This document shows, one piece after another, positions 15,170 through 23,585 of a stretch of 64,000 bases of DNA. Position 1 is the stretch's first letter. The number at the start of each line of letters is the position of its first letter. The notes under the pieces were generated by a model that had not been told where the DNA came from, made no database searches, and saw only the letters and a program-made list of their open reading frames with translations. The position numbers and the translations under genes were made by a program. Origin of the DNA: Bacilli bacterium (lineage in GTDB: Bacteria > Bacillota_I > Bacilli_A > RFN20 > CAG-826); NCBI GenBank assembly GCA_017429285.1, contig JAFRPF010000016.1, positions 1 through 64,000 on the forward strand, written 5' to 3'.

Positions 15170-16582
15170 ATGAAAGATAATGTTGGCGTTTTGCTTCCAG
15201 TTGCCTCTTTGCCTGGCAATCATGGTATCGGAGATTTTGGTCCGAGCGCTTTTCGTTTTTTACGTTTTTTAAAAAGAAATAATTATAAATATTGGCAAGT
15301 CCTACCTCTTAATCCGGTTGGACCTGGTAATTCTCCATATATGTCAACTTGTTCAGAAGCTATTGAACCAAGATATATATGTTTAGATTTATTAGTCAAA
15401 GAAGGACTACTGAAAAGAGTTAAAAAATTTAAACCAAAAACAAACTTCATCAAATATCACGAAGTGGAATTATTTAAAGAAAAATATCTATATCAAGCTT
15501 ATCGAAATTTCTTAAAAACTCCGATGAGAGGATATAAAAAATTTAAAAAGGATAATCCATGGTTAGTTCCTTTTGCGACCTTTATTACCTTTAGAAGACA
15601 TCGTAATTATCAGCAGTGGAATTATTGGCCTAAAGAATTAGTCCATTATTTTGATAACCACAAATCTTATCCAGAAGAATATAAAGATGAATGCGAATTT
15701 CAAATCTTTATGCAATTTATGGCTTATAAGCAGTGGAATAAGGTGTGGAGATACGCCAAAAAATTAGGAATAGTCATCATCGCCGATTGCCCATTCTATG
15801 TCGGTATCGATTCCACAGATTGCTGGTTAAATAAAGAACAATTCTTGATGGATGAAAATTATCATCCAACTTTAGTGAGTGGTTGTCCTCCCGATGCTTT
15901 CTCTGATGATGGCCAACTTTGGGGCACACCAATCTACGACTTTAAAAAGATGAAAGAAGATCATTATAAATTCTTAGTCCATAGAATTGGCTATCTCGCT
16001 AATACATGTGATTTATTAAGACTAGATCATTTTAGAGCTTGGGACACATATTGTGTCATCCCTGCTGAAGACACTAACGCTAGACGTGGTGTGTGGTGGG
16101 AAGGTCCAAGATATGAATTCTTCGATGAATTATATAAACAATATCCCAATATCCATTTAATCGCTGAAGACTTAGGTGATTTATTCCAAGGTGTTCACGA
16201 TTTAAGAGATCATTATCGTTTACCTGGTATGTATATCGTGGAATTTACCATATTCGACTTAAAAGCGAATAGTAAACCAACTCAGATTGTTTATCCTGGT
16301 ACCCATGATAACCAAACCTTATATGGTTGGTATAAATCGTTAACTCCAGAAAATATTAAATTCTTAAATGAAAGATTTAATTATCCAAAAGATTTATATG
16401 AAACTATTTTCCAATATATTTGGAACTTACCTTCCTTAATGACTATTTATCAACTTCAAGATTTAATGAAGCTTGATGATAGAGGTCGTATCAATTGGCC
16501 AGGAACAGTAGGGGAGCCAAACTGGTGCTTTAAGTTAAGAGATTTCTCATTTATGAGAAAGATTAAATATCATAACAACTAG
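15170..16582 (+). CDS. malQ: 4-alpha-glucanotransferase (GH77, amylomaltase)
   Basis: 470 residues, slightly shorter than the usual ~500. It opens with LPVASLPGNHGIGDFG and NPVGPGNSPY, the GH77 signature start, and keeps the catalytic set: nucleophile D286 in RLDHFRAWD, acid/base E333 in IAEDLG and D380 in GTHDNQT. It transfers alpha-1,4-glucan chains between maltodextrins in the cytoplasm, lengthening imported short chains so that glycogen phosphorylase (encoded at 32.6 kb) can use them. The pullulanase gene follows after 11 nt with its own AGGAGG site, so they form one operon. Confidence 0.95.
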   Translation: MKDNVGVLLPVASLPGNHGIGDFGPSAFRFLRFLKRNNYKYWQVLPLNPVGPGNSPYMSTCSEAIEPRYICLDLLVKEGLLKRVKKFKPKTNFIKYHEVELFKEKYLYQAYRNFLKTPMRGYKKFKKDNPWLVPFATFITFRRHRNYQQWNYWPKELVHYFDNHKSYPEEYKDECEFQIFMQFMAYKQWNKVWRYAKKLGIVIIADCPFYVGIDSTDCWLNKEQFLMDENYHPTLVSGCPPDAFSDDGQLWGTPIYDFKKMKEDHYKFLVHRIGYLANTCDLLRLDHFRAWDTYCVIPAEDTNARRGVWWEGPRYEFFDELYKQYPNIHLIAEDLGDLFQGVHDLRDHYRLPGMYIVEFTIFDLKANSKPTQIVYPGTHDNQTLYGWYKSLTPENIKFLNERFNYPKDLYETIFQYIWNLPSLMTIYQLQDLMKLDDRGRINWPGTVGEPNWCFKLRDFSFMRKIKYHNN

Positions 16583-16593
16583 GAGGATAGAGT

Positions 16594-19500
16594 ATGAAGA
16601 AGAAACAAATAATACTCGGTTCAGTGATGTTAGGCGCGCTTACCTTAGGCGCGATTGCTCCTAATATCTTCAAAAAAAGCCAAAAGGAGATGATTGGAGA
16701 AGATAACGCTCTTTATGGTGATCGTTTAGAAGTCGATTACAATAATCCAGATGTTGTTTTCCCAAAAGAAGCGGGTGAAGCGACGGTTAAAGCCGCAAGC
16801 GTCAGCATCCGTTATCATGATCCAGCTTACGATAGTGATACCTCTGTTTACACTGATCGTGAATTCTGGATTTGGTGTAATGGTGCTAATGGTGTGGCTC
16901 ATGAAGCTAGTATTAAAACCGATTCCGATGGTTTCCATTATATTGAAACATCATTCGATTTTACCGGTGATTATTCCGCTTTCTATGGAAAGAAGAGTAT
17001 CTTCTTCATCGTTAAATATAAAAAAGGGACCACTAAAGGTGGTGGCGATGGTTGGCAAAATAAATCTTTAAATATCGAAGTTGAATATAAAGATGAATTC
17101 GTGCCAAATAAAGATGGCCATGTCGATATTTGGGGCATACCTAGTGAAGGTAGCGATGTCGAAGTTTACGGCACAAAAGAAGGTACAACCACTGATCGAT
17201 TCTTAAAAGCTAGTTTTGATAAAGACTGGAAGTCTATCTCCGTTAAAACCACTTCCGCGAAAGGTGTGCAGTTCAAATTATATGCATTAACATCAAATTA
17301 TATGAATAACTCCATATCGGCGAATTTAGATGATTATCTAATCGCTTATGGTACCGCTACAAAAGCTAATTTCAAAATTATGCTTAAACAAGTGGTGAGA
17401 GTAAATGTTCAATATTTATTAACAGGTGTCTTCCCAGATTATCCACAATACACCAAGAAAAAATATGTGGCTGCGGATGCATTCTATGAAACACCTAGAT
17501 TTAAACAATATTATGAATATAACGGTAACGATTTAGGTTGCACTTATAACGATGATAAATCCACAACATTTAAAGTCTGGGCTCCAGCTTCTGCTAATGT
17601 CAGGGTTTATCTATATAACAGTGGTTCTGAACTCAAATATAAGAGATGGGATGAAAGTGCGACTGATTCACCTGCTGGTGGCTATAATATGGCCTTTAGA
17701 CCAGGTGGTGTTTGGGAATTAACCATTAAAAATAAAGACTTAAAAGGTATGTATTACCGTTATTTTGTCGCTAATTCATTAGGACAACAAGAAACGATGG
17801 ACCCATACGCTAAAGCTTGTGGTGTTAACGGTGAACGAGCCATGATCGTCGATTGGAAAGAAACTAATCCTGATGGATGGGACAGCGTCCCCGCTGTTTG
17901 GGATGGAGTGGATGGATATGATATTAGTAATCCAAACGATTTATCGATCTATGAAACTCATATTAGAGATTTAACAATGGATTCTTCTTGGACTGGTAGT
18001 TCCGTAAGAGGTACTTATAGTGCCTTCTCAGAAAAAGGCACTAGATATAGTGACGGCACTACGGAAGTGACAACCGGCTATGATCACATCGAAGAATTTG
18101 GTGTGAAAGCCATCCAATTAATCCCAGTATTTGATAATGATAATATGGAAGGTACTGGTAATATCTACGAAGGAGATGTTGATACTGGTAAACCAGAAAG
18201 AACCTATAACTGGGGCTATAATCCTCTTAACTATAACTGTGTTGATGGTTCTTACGCGACTGATCCATATAACGGTATCTCTCGTATTAAAGAATATAAA
18301 TCATTAATTAAGGCATATAGTGAAAACGCTAACCATACCAGAATCATTATGGACGTTGTCTATAATCACGTTTCTAGTATCGCTCAACACTGTTTCACAA
18401 AATTAATGCCAAAATATTATTTCCGTTATGATGCTTCTGGTTCACCATACGATGGTAGTGGTTGTGGTAACGAAGTGAAATCTGAAGCCCCAATGATGAG
18501 TAAATATATCGTTGATTCATTATGCTGGTGGGCCAAAGAATATAAAGTCAAAGGTTTCCGTTTTGACCTTATGGGCTTAGTGGATTGGCAAACAATCAAA
18601 AAAGCCGCTCAAGAATTATATAAGATTGATAAAGATATTTATCTTTATGGTGAAGGTTGGGCCTCATTTGGTGGCTGCCATTTAGATCCAAGTCTATATC
18701 CAGATAACTGGGGTGCTGATACATGGCATGTTTATAACAAATTATATAAACAAGGCGAAATGTGCTATGTCGGTTGCTTTAATGATAAAGCCAGAAATGA
18801 AATGGCTGGTGAAACCGGCAATATCAACGATTGGGGATTTGTTTTACAAGGTTCCTCTGATGTTGGTAGGAAATCAATTTCATTAGCAGATATGTTAGTG
18901 GGATATCATACAGGAAGTGAATATGATGATGACAATAGAATGGGTGCTAACCCAAATCAGATGGTAGCGTATTCATCATGTCACGATGATTTCTCAACTT
19001 ATGATCATATTTGGTATTTATTACGTGAAGTTTTAAAAGGCTCTGATAGAAGACAAATGACCGATGTCGCTGCCGCAGTTGCATCGGTGGAATCTACAAT
19101 CATGATGACAAATGGTGTCGCCTTTATTCAAGGTGGACAAGAAATCTTCTTATCTAAACAAGTAACCCAAGCAGATATTGAAGAATATGGTGACGAAGTT
19201 TTAGAACGTTGTGCGACAGTGGAAGGCGTCAAAGTCTCTTCTAACTCTTATAAGTTAAGAGATGAAACTAATTCCATTAAATGGGATCGTAAAATCGCTA
19301 TTACAGATTTAGATAACGGAACTAAAGTTCCTGTTAATCAATTCTATCAAGGAATTAAAAAAGCCTGTAACGAAAGAAATAAGATGGCTAAATACGATTA
19401 TGATTATTTACAAGCTCATAATCCATTTGGAACTAGCGCTGATGGTTTAAAGGTTTTGATTCGTGGCGAAGGTAGTAACAAAGTTCAAATCAATAACGGT

Positions 19501-19692
19501 AATTATACATTTATTACCGCCGGTAATACTGGTGACGGTTGTGCTGATGGCTTTGTCTCTTATCAATATGAAGCCAGCGCTACTAGAGTCTTTACTTCTA
19601 ATTCAGGTACAGATGGCCAAGGTAAAGGCTATAATGTTGCCACAGGTGGTATTAATATGTGGTGGTATACCTCAGTATTATTTAAAAGATAA
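16594..19692 (+). CDS. pulA: Secreted type I pullulanase (GH13_14)
   Basis: 1032 residues. The N-terminal signal-like segment has no lipobox; it may be cleaved or remain as an anchor. A CBM41-like module begins near residue 69 (SIRYHDP, FWIWCNG), an unassigned beta region follows, and a CBM48-like N-domain starts near 325 (FKVWAPASANVRVYLY). The pullulanase-specific YNWGYNP lies before the barrel motifs DVVYNH, GFRFDLMG (nucleophile D658), YGEGWA (acid/base E687) and SSCHDD (D798). It debranches alpha-1,6 links in pullulan, amylopectin or their limit dextrins, complementing the two alpha-amylases. Second gene of the malQ operon. Confidence 0.93.
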   Translation: MKKKQIILGSVMLGALTLGAIAPNIFKKSQKEMIGEDNALYGDRLEVDYNNPDVVFPKEAGEATVKAASVSIRYHDPAYDSDTSVYTDREFWIWCNGANGVAHEASIKTDSDGFHYIETSFDFTGDYSAFYGKKSIFFIVKYKKGTTKGGGDGWQNKSLNIEVEYKDEFVPNKDGHVDIWGIPSEGSDVEVYGTKEGTTTDRFLKASFDKDWKSISVKTTSAKGVQFKLYALTSNYMNNSISANLDDYLIAYGTATKANFKIMLKQVVRVNVQYLLTGVFPDYPQYTKKKYVAADAFYETPRFKQYYEYNGNDLGCTYNDDKSTTFKVWAPASANVRVYLYNSGSELKYKRWDESATDSPAGGYNMAFRPGGVWELTIKNKDLKGMYYRYFVANSLGQQETMDPYAKACGVNGERAMIVDWKETNPDGWDSVPAVWDGVDGYDISNPNDLSIYETHIRDLTMDSSWTGSSVRGTYSAFSEKGTRYSDGTTEVTTGYDHIEEFGVKAIQLIPVFDNDNMEGTGNIYEGDVDTGKPERTYNWGYNPLNYNCVDGSYATDPYNGISRIKEYKSLIKAYSENANHTRIIMDVVYNHVSSIAQHCFTKLMPKYYFRYDASGSPYDGSGCGNEVKSEAPMMSKYIVDSLCWWAKEYKVKGFRFDLMGLVDWQTIKKAAQELYKIDKDIYLYGEGWASFGGCHLDPSLYPDNWGADTWHVYNKLYKQGEMCYVGCFNDKARNEMAGETGNINDWGFVLQGSSDVGRKSISLADMLVGYHTGSEYDDDNRMGANPNQMVAYSSCHDDFSTYDHIWYLLREVLKGSDRRQMTDVAAAVASVESTIMMTNGVAFIQGGQEIFLSKQVTQADIEEYGDEVLERCATVEGVKVSSNSYKLRDETNSIKWDRKIAITDLDNGTKVPVNQFYQGIKKACNERNKMAKYDYDYLQAHNPFGTSADGLKVLIRGEGSNKVQINNGNYTFITAGNTGDGCADGFVSYQYEASATRVFTSNSGTDGQGKGYNVATGGINMWWYTSVLFKR

Positions 19693-19706
19693 AGGAGAAT
19701 AATTAT

Positions 19707-20072
19707 ATGAAAAAGTTATTATTAGTTTCTTTATTAGCGTTAACCGCTCCTATAATCGCGGGTTGTAGTAAAAAAGGTAATAGTGAAGAAGATGATGGTT
19801 TAATTACTGTTAATTTCTACCTCGATTATAACTGCATCACTTCTGGGGAAGTTTATCACACATATAAGATTGAAAATTATTCAAAATTAACCGCACCAAC
19901 CGCACCAAAAAATAGTGATTTCACAGAATTCCCAGCGGAATTTAAAGGTTGGTCAAACCGCGAACTTGTTTATAACACCGGTTATTTATGGGACTTTGAA
20001 AATGACATTATGGTGGTCCCAGAAGGTTATAAAACCTTCAATATGTTTGGCATCTGGTTTGCCAAAGAATAA
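19707..20072 (+). CDS. Small lipoprotein with InlB-like beta-grasp repeat
   Basis: 121 residues with lipobox IAGC. The rest resembles one Listeria-Bacteroides/InlB-type repeat (FKGWSN near the middle, LWDFEND after it), as at the N-termini of the 103, 832 and 20887 proteins. It follows the pullulanase gene by 14 nt with AAAGGAG and ends that operon. Function unknown; a surface partner of pullulanase is inference from linkage. Confidence 0.65.
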   Translation: MKKLLLVSLLALTAPIIAGCSKKGNSEEDDGLITVNFYLDYNCITSGEVYHTYKIENYSKLTAPTAPKNSDFTEFPAEFKGWSNRELVYNTGYLWDFENDIMVVPEGYKTFNMFGIWFAKE

Positions 20073-20164
20073 AAATCATAATTCTATTCAGTAAAAAATT
20101 ATTGATTATAGAAAAAATGATAATTAATATGATTATGTAGTAATTTTTTTAGGAGGATATTTTA

Positions 20165-20785
20165 ATGAAAAAATTATTAACTTTAGCTATGGGCGCCTTA
20201 TTAGCATGCGGAATGTCAGCTTGTGGCACCAATTATGATAAGACCGTCAAAGCTTATGATGATGGTATTACCGCTAACGTCGTCGGTGGTTTCGATACTG
20301 CTGAATGGGTTGAACAAGTCGGTAAAAAAGTCATGAAAGCCGCCAGTGTTGCTGATGTGGCAAAAGTTGACAAGAAAGTCGCTGACAAATTAGCGAAGAA
20401 AACAAACCTCAAAGCTTTATATGTCTATGAAGGTCTTGAAGTTAAAGATGATGTTGCAGATTGGGGAACCAATCCTAAAGCCTTAGTTAACGGTGAAGTT
20501 AAAACATTTAAACCTTCACACGCTGTTAAGGTCGTTAGATATGATTCTAGCAAAGATGAAAGACAATTCGTCTCTGACCCACACACCGCTCACGCTGAAG
20601 CTTTAACCGATAACTTCTTCGTCCCAGTTTGGCAAGAAGAATTAGATGAACACGGATTCTCTTGGGCTGATAACACAGTTATTACCAGCGAAGCCGGCAC
20701 TTATAGCATCATCTTTGCCGAATATTCAACTGCTTCTACAAAAGAAGCCGCTCAATTCGGTTTAGGCGCTGTTAAAACCGCATAA
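20165..20785 (+). CDS. Lipoprotein of unknown function
   Basis: 206 residues, lipobox MSAC, strong AGGAGG site. The mature part is Lys/Val/Ala-rich with many charged residues, no long low-complexity stretch and no transmembrane helix. The middle has a Lys-rich helical segment (VAKVDKKVADKLAKK). I recognise no family. It stands as a single-gene unit with its own terminator between pullulanase and the second amylase, so a role in the same surface system is possible. Confidence 0.7.
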   Translation: MKKLLTLAMGALLACGMSACGTNYDKTVKAYDDGITANVVGGFDTAEWVEQVGKKVMKAASVADVAKVDKKVADKLAKKTNLKALYVYEGLEVKDDVADWGTNPKALVNGEVKTFKPSHAVKVVRYDSSKDERQFVSDPHTAHAEALTDNFFVPVWQEELDEHGFSWADNTVITSEAGTYSIIFAEYSTASTKEAAQFGLGAVKTA

Positions 20786-20811
20786 TAATTAATATTATTT
20801 AATTGATATTA

Positions 20812-20836
20812 GGAGCAATTAATTTGCTCCTTTTAT
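20812..20836 (+). terminator. Rho-independent terminator
   Basis: Stem GGAGCAA / TTGCTCC with a short AT-rich loop and T-rich tail. Confidence 0.85.
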
Positions 20837-20840
20837 TTTT

Positions 20841-20858
20841 TATAGCAATAATGCTATA
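20841..20858 (+). promoter_or_regulatory. Perfect inverted repeat before the second amylase
   Basis: TATAGCA-ATAA-TGCTATA, 7-bp arms, directly after the terminator and within the likely promoter (a TATAAA-type -10 at about 20866). The position suits an operator. No T tail, so it is not a terminator. Confidence 0.45.
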
Positions 20859-20886
20859 TTATTTATATAAATAAGGATTTATATAT

Positions 20887-23076
20887 ATGAAGAAACAATC
20901 AACTTTATTATTTTCTGTTATTGCTTTATTTTCTTCTTCATTACTCATCGGATGTAATAATAAATCATCTTTTAGTGTGACTTGGAAAAACTATGATGGA
21001 ACGATTTTGGAAAAAGATGTGGATGTCAAAAAAGGCAGTGTTCCTACTTACGATAGCAAAACTCCTTTCAGATTAGATGACGCCTCTAATTATTATGTTT
21101 TCAGCGGTTGGAACCCAGAAGTTAAAGAGATTAAAAAGAACATGGTTTATACCGCGAAATATGATTCCTTCCCATTAACTAATGTCGAAGAGACTCCTGA
21201 TGGCTATGTTGATGTTACTCCTAGTAACACTGATGACGGTAATATCTTTCATGCTTTCTGCTGGAAGTTTAAAGATATTGAAGAAAAATTAGAAGATATT
21301 AAAAATGCTGGTTTTAAGTCAGTGCAAATCTCTCCTGTTCAAGAACCAAAAAGTGGTGGTAGTGAATGGTGGGCTTTTTATCAACCATTAAGTTTTTCCA
21401 TAGCTAACCATTCTTCTTTAGGTAGTAAAGCTGAATTAACTAGCATGTGTACGAAAGCGGAAACATTAGGTATTTCTATTATCGCTGATATCGTTTTTAA
21501 CCATATGGCCAATATTAGTGATGATGATAAAGAAAGTGATGGTACACCAAAGGTGTTTCCTGGTGTTAGTGAATATGAACCATATATTTATGAGCATCGT
21601 AACGATGCTAATGATCCAACCTTCCATCATAATCCTAATGCGACAGGTTCAGGGGCTATTACTCAAACTTATCCTTATGGAGGTTTACCAGATTTAAATA
21701 CCGCAAATGAATATGTCCAAGAAAGATCTTTAGATTTATTAAAAGAATGTATTGATGTTGGTATCGATGGTTTTAGATTTGATGCCGCTAAACATATTGA
21801 AACACCAGATGATCCAGATTATGCTTCTAACTTCTGGCCTCATGTCTTAAATCCTGCCAAAGAGTATTATCATACTTTAACTAATAAAGACTTATTCTTA
21901 TATGGTGAAATTTTAGGTAATGTCGATGGTGGTAGAAGTATTGATATCTACACTAAATTAATGAAAGTATTAGAAGATTCCTATGGAACTGCTTTAAGAA
22001 GTAATATCAATGGCTATGCCAAAGCCGCATTAGCGAATTATGGTAAAAAGGCCGAACCAAATAATCTTATTACCTTAATGGAAACCCATGATACTTTTGA
22101 ACATGAAAAGTCTCATATCGATGATCTTAAAACGATGAGAGGTTATGCCATTGCGGCCACTAGACAAAGCACCAAAGGATTATTCTTCGCTCGTACTGAT
22201 GATGCCGCCACAGTTGGTAAAATCGGTAGTTATGAATATGAAAGTAATATCTTAGGAGCGATTAATCGCTTTAGAAACAGATTTGATGATGGAGAAGAAT
22301 ACCGTTATGCGGAAGATTCTTTATATGTTAATCAAAGAGTAAATGGGGACTCTAAAGGCGCGATTATCGTCGATTTAAATAATAACGGTAAAGTGGTCGT
22401 TAAATTAGATAAACTCGCTACAGGTGTCTATTATGACCAAATAACTGGACAGTCTTATACGGTTAGAAACGGCCATCTTATCTTAGATATTCCGGCAAGT
22501 GGAATTGTGATCTTAACAATGTCTAAAAATGAAGAAAGACCATATATCGATATTGACTTTAGAGATGATGTCTTTGTTGGCAACAAAGAAGTAACAGTTA
22601 AAACTAATGGTAATGGTTCTTATCGTATCAATGGTGGAACTGTTACTAATTTCACCTCTAAAGAACAAAAGATCACATTAGGTGATGTTGTTGATGCTGA
22701 TAATAAAATCGAACTAGAAATCACTATCCAAAAAGGTCCGTTTACTCTTAAACGAATCTATCATTATCAAAAAGCTCAATTAATTCCTGGTAAATTTAAT
22801 ATATTAAACGTCAATCCATCTTATTTTACAAATAACGAACTTTATCTATGGAGTTGGGATAATGTTAACCCAGGTCATTGGAGTAAAGATTTTACTACTC
22901 AAGATGGAATAGTATTAGTAGATGCAGCGGGTTTAGCTGGCTTCATCTTAGCGGTTTTCCCAAAAGATTATGTCATTAGCGATGTTAATAACTGGGATTT
23001 CCATGTTCTAAGACAAACCGCGGATATTAAAGGTAGTATCTTAGCCCAAGGCTATTACGATGCTTCAGATTTATAA
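20887..23076 (+). CDS. Second alpha-amylase lipoprotein (GH13)
   Basis: 729 residues. Signal with lipobox LIGC, a beta-grasp/InlB-like repeat (about 30-95, FSGWNPE), then a GH13 barrel from about residue 115. Catalytic motifs: ADIVFNH (region I), GFRFDAAKH with nucleophile D299, LYGEILG with acid/base E341, and METHDTFE with D402. The THDT form of region IV is typical of some bacterial intestinal amylases. A beta C-domain follows, and the last 100 residues (YLWSWDNVNPGHWSKDF) look like an extra starch-binding or beta module. It shares little sequence with the 832 amylase outside the core, so the two likely differ in substrate or product length. The 139-codon PH-like gene follows after 3 nt. 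Confidence 0.92.
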   Translation: MKKQSTLLFSVIALFSSSLLIGCNNKSSFSVTWKNYDGTILEKDVDVKKGSVPTYDSKTPFRLDDASNYYVFSGWNPEVKEIKKNMVYTAKYDSFPLTNVEETPDGYVDVTPSNTDDGNIFHAFCWKFKDIEEKLEDIKNAGFKSVQISPVQEPKSGGSEWWAFYQPLSFSIANHSSLGSKAELTSMCTKAETLGISIIADIVFNHMANISDDDKESDGTPKVFPGVSEYEPYIYEHRNDANDPTFHHNPNATGSGAITQTYPYGGLPDLNTANEYVQERSLDLLKECIDVGIDGFRFDAAKHIETPDDPDYASNFWPHVLNPAKEYYHTLTNKDLFLYGEILGNVDGGRSIDIYTKLMKVLEDSYGTALRSNINGYAKAALANYGKKAEPNNLITLMETHDTFEHEKSHIDDLKTMRGYAIAATRQSTKGLFFARTDDAATVGKIGSYEYESNILGAINRFRNRFDDGEEYRYAEDSLYVNQRVNGDSKGAIIVDLNNNGKVVVKLDKLATGVYYDQITGQSYTVRNGHLILDIPASGIVILTMSKNEERPYIDIDFRDDVFVGNKEVTVKTNGNGSYRINGGTVTNFTSKEQKITLGDVVDADNKIELEITIQKGPFTLKRIYHYQKAQLIPGKFNILNVNPSYFTNNELYLWSWDNVNPGHWSKDFTTQDGIVLVDAAGLAGFILAVFPKDYVISDVNNWDFHVLRQTADIKGSILAQGYYDASDL

Positions 23077-23079
23077 AAT

Positions 23080-23499
23080 ATGAAAAATGGTAGAATTAGA
23101 ACTTATCCAATTAAATCTTTAACGATATTTTTATCGATTGCTTTTGTTGTTTCTGTTGGAATGATAGTGTTATTCTCTTTACCTTTTATGGCTAAGGAGC
23201 AGTGGATTATCCGTATTTTGATTTGGGTATTTTGTTCTATCTTTGCTCTAGCCTCCGGAATCGTCTTATTTAATCAATTATTCTATTATGTGGAAGTAAA
23301 AGAAGATGTCTTTATCAAACATGAATTTTTGATTAAAAAGAAAGTAAAATTTCAAAATATTCAAAGAATAAAGAATGTCGACGGATTCTATGAAATATAC
23401 GTTAATAACCGTCGATTTGCCTCTTTTACGGCGAATACTTTTGAAGCTCAACAAATGATTGTTTATATGGAGAAAAACAAAGTAAAAATTGATTGGTAA
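23080..23499 (+). CDS. Small membrane protein with PH-like domain
   Basis: 139 residues: a short basic N-terminus, two transmembrane helices (about 14-36 and 43-66), then a soluble domain of short beta strands and a C-terminal helix resembling bacterial PH-like domains. It starts 3 nt after the amylase stop without a clear ribosome site, which suggests translational coupling. Function unknown. No family-specific residues can be named. Confidence 0.65.
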   Translation: MKNGRIRTYPIKSLTIFLSIAFVVSVGMIVLFSLPFMAKEQWIIRILIWVFCSIFALASGIVLFNQLFYYVEVKEDVFIKHEFLIKKKVKFQNIQRIKNVDGFYEIYVNNRRFASFTANTFEAQQMIVYMEKNKVKIDW

Positions 23500-23585
23500 A
23501 AATTGTTATACATTTTTATATAAAAAAGGGTAAAATAATTAATGTATAAACACTTACATAGCTAAAATTACATAGGAGATTTTTT

